From: Lachnospiraceae bacterium | GTDB lineage: Bacteria; Bacillota_A; Clostridia; Lachnospirales; Lachnospiraceae | DNA length: 6,441 nucleotides | NCBI GenBank assembly: GCA_031262285.1 | Contig: JAISHZ010000200.1 | Span: 1 to 6,441 of the forward strand | Direction: 5' to 3' | Shown: piece by piece, positions 6,241 to 6,441 of the stretch | How positions within the stretch are numbered: the stretch's first letter is position 1 | Layout: the number at the start of each line of letters is the position of its first letter | Position numbers and translations under genes: made by a program | The notes under the pieces: model-generated | Databases searched by the model: none | What the model was told of the DNA's origin: nothing | The model's input: the letters and a program-made list of their open reading frames with translations, nothing else

Positions 6241-6441
6241 TTGTTACAATTTCAATATTCGCCGATTTACATGAAAGGCAATGTATCCCGGACGAACCGC
6301 ACTGAGCCGATGGGAGTTTTGGGTGTTAGACTCTCTGAGCGTTCCGATGAGCCCGAACAGCAAAATGAGCGCACAAGCAAGCGCTCATTTTGCTTGGTAC
6401 TCATCTTCACAGAACGTATAACACCCAAAACTCCCATCGGC
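6241..6441 (+). CDS. Possible partial reading frame running through the terminal repeat
   Basis: From a TTG at 6241 a frame of 67 codons stays open to the window edge, beginning MLQFQYSPIYMKGNVSRT. AGGAAGGGG (6226-6234), which overlaps the radical SAM stop codon, gives a plausible ribosome binding site 6 nt upstream. From about codon 22 the frame is made of the inverted-repeat element at 6306-6441. I do not recognise the protein. It may be a real gene into which a repeat has been inserted, or a chance frame in a repeat that starts soon after the radical SAM gene. The second is at least as likely, because the opposite strand is open as well (complement of 6267-6437, 56 residues). Confidence 0.25.
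   Translation, partial: MLQFQYSPIYMKGNVSRTNRTEPMGVLGVRLSERSDEPEQQNERTSKRSFCLVLIFTERITPKTPIG
6306..6441. repeat. Long inverted-repeat element with 23-nt perfect arms
   Basis: Positions 6306-6328 and 6419-6441 are exact reverse complements of 23 nt (left arm begins GCCGATGGGAGTTTTGGG). They enclose 90 nt that contain a further perfect 14-bp hairpin at 6359-6394. The right arm ends at the window edge, so pairing could extend further outward. Size and layout resemble a miniature inverted-repeat element or a large dispersed intergenic repeat. No transposase is seen, and target-site duplications cannot be judged. Confidence 0.8.
6359..6394. terminator. Bidirectional terminator-like hairpin
   Basis: AGCAAAATGAGCGC (6359-6372) and GCGCTCATTTTGCT (6381-6394) form a perfect 14-bp stem with an 8-nt loop. 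The GC-rich inner stem with A-rich and T-rich outer arms on the two sides is the pattern of a bidirectional intrinsic terminator. It is 130 nt past the radical SAM stop and could end that transcript. It may equally be only the core fold of the enclosing inverted-repeat element. Confidence 0.55.

Overview
The window looks like a chromosomal stretch of a Bacillota (Firmicutes) bacterium. The reasons are moderate GC content, strong AGGAG-type ribosome binding sites, TTG and GTG start codons, a consensus SigmaA promoter, and this protein mix: an OmpR-type two-component system, a CapA-family lipoprotein, a TIGR03905/TSCPD protein, a Cys-type glutathione peroxidase and a DUF4080 B12-binding radical SAM protein. 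A genus cannot be fixed from the sequence alone.

Layout from left to right. Positions 1-225 are non-coding and hold a 19-bp tandem repeat array (39-143) framed by 13-nt inverted arms (24-36 and 138-150), then a weak candidate promoter. Positions 226-3632 form a plus-strand cluster of a response regulator, a membrane histidine kinase (TTG start, 20 nt downstream) and a CapA-family metallophosphoesterase-like lipoprotein (GTG start, 48 nt downstream). Facing it on the minus strand are a thiol peroxidase of the glutathione peroxidase family (3949-4422) and, downstream of it, a small TSCPD protein (3652-3906). A near-consensus SigmaA promoter at 4462-4491 serves this pair. Diverging from the peroxidase on the plus strand is a 568-residue B12-binding radical SAM protein (4521-6227). 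The right edge (6306-6441) is a long inverted-repeat element with 23-nt perfect arms and an internal 14-bp hairpin. An open reading frame (6241 to the edge) runs through it.

How the genes may work together. The kinase senses something outside the membrane through a roughly 135-residue extracytoplasmic domain and signals to the DNA-binding regulator. CapA directly behind them suggests that envelope or exopolymer metabolism is an output or the sensed process. The peroxidase and TSCPD protein form a compact two-gene unit, probably linked to thiol or peroxide metabolism. The radical SAM protein is of unknown reaction.

No complete novel system is evident. The least explained parts are the two repeat structures at the window edges, a perfect 13-bp hairpin inside the CapA reading frame, and the uncharacterised TSCPD and DUF4080 proteins.
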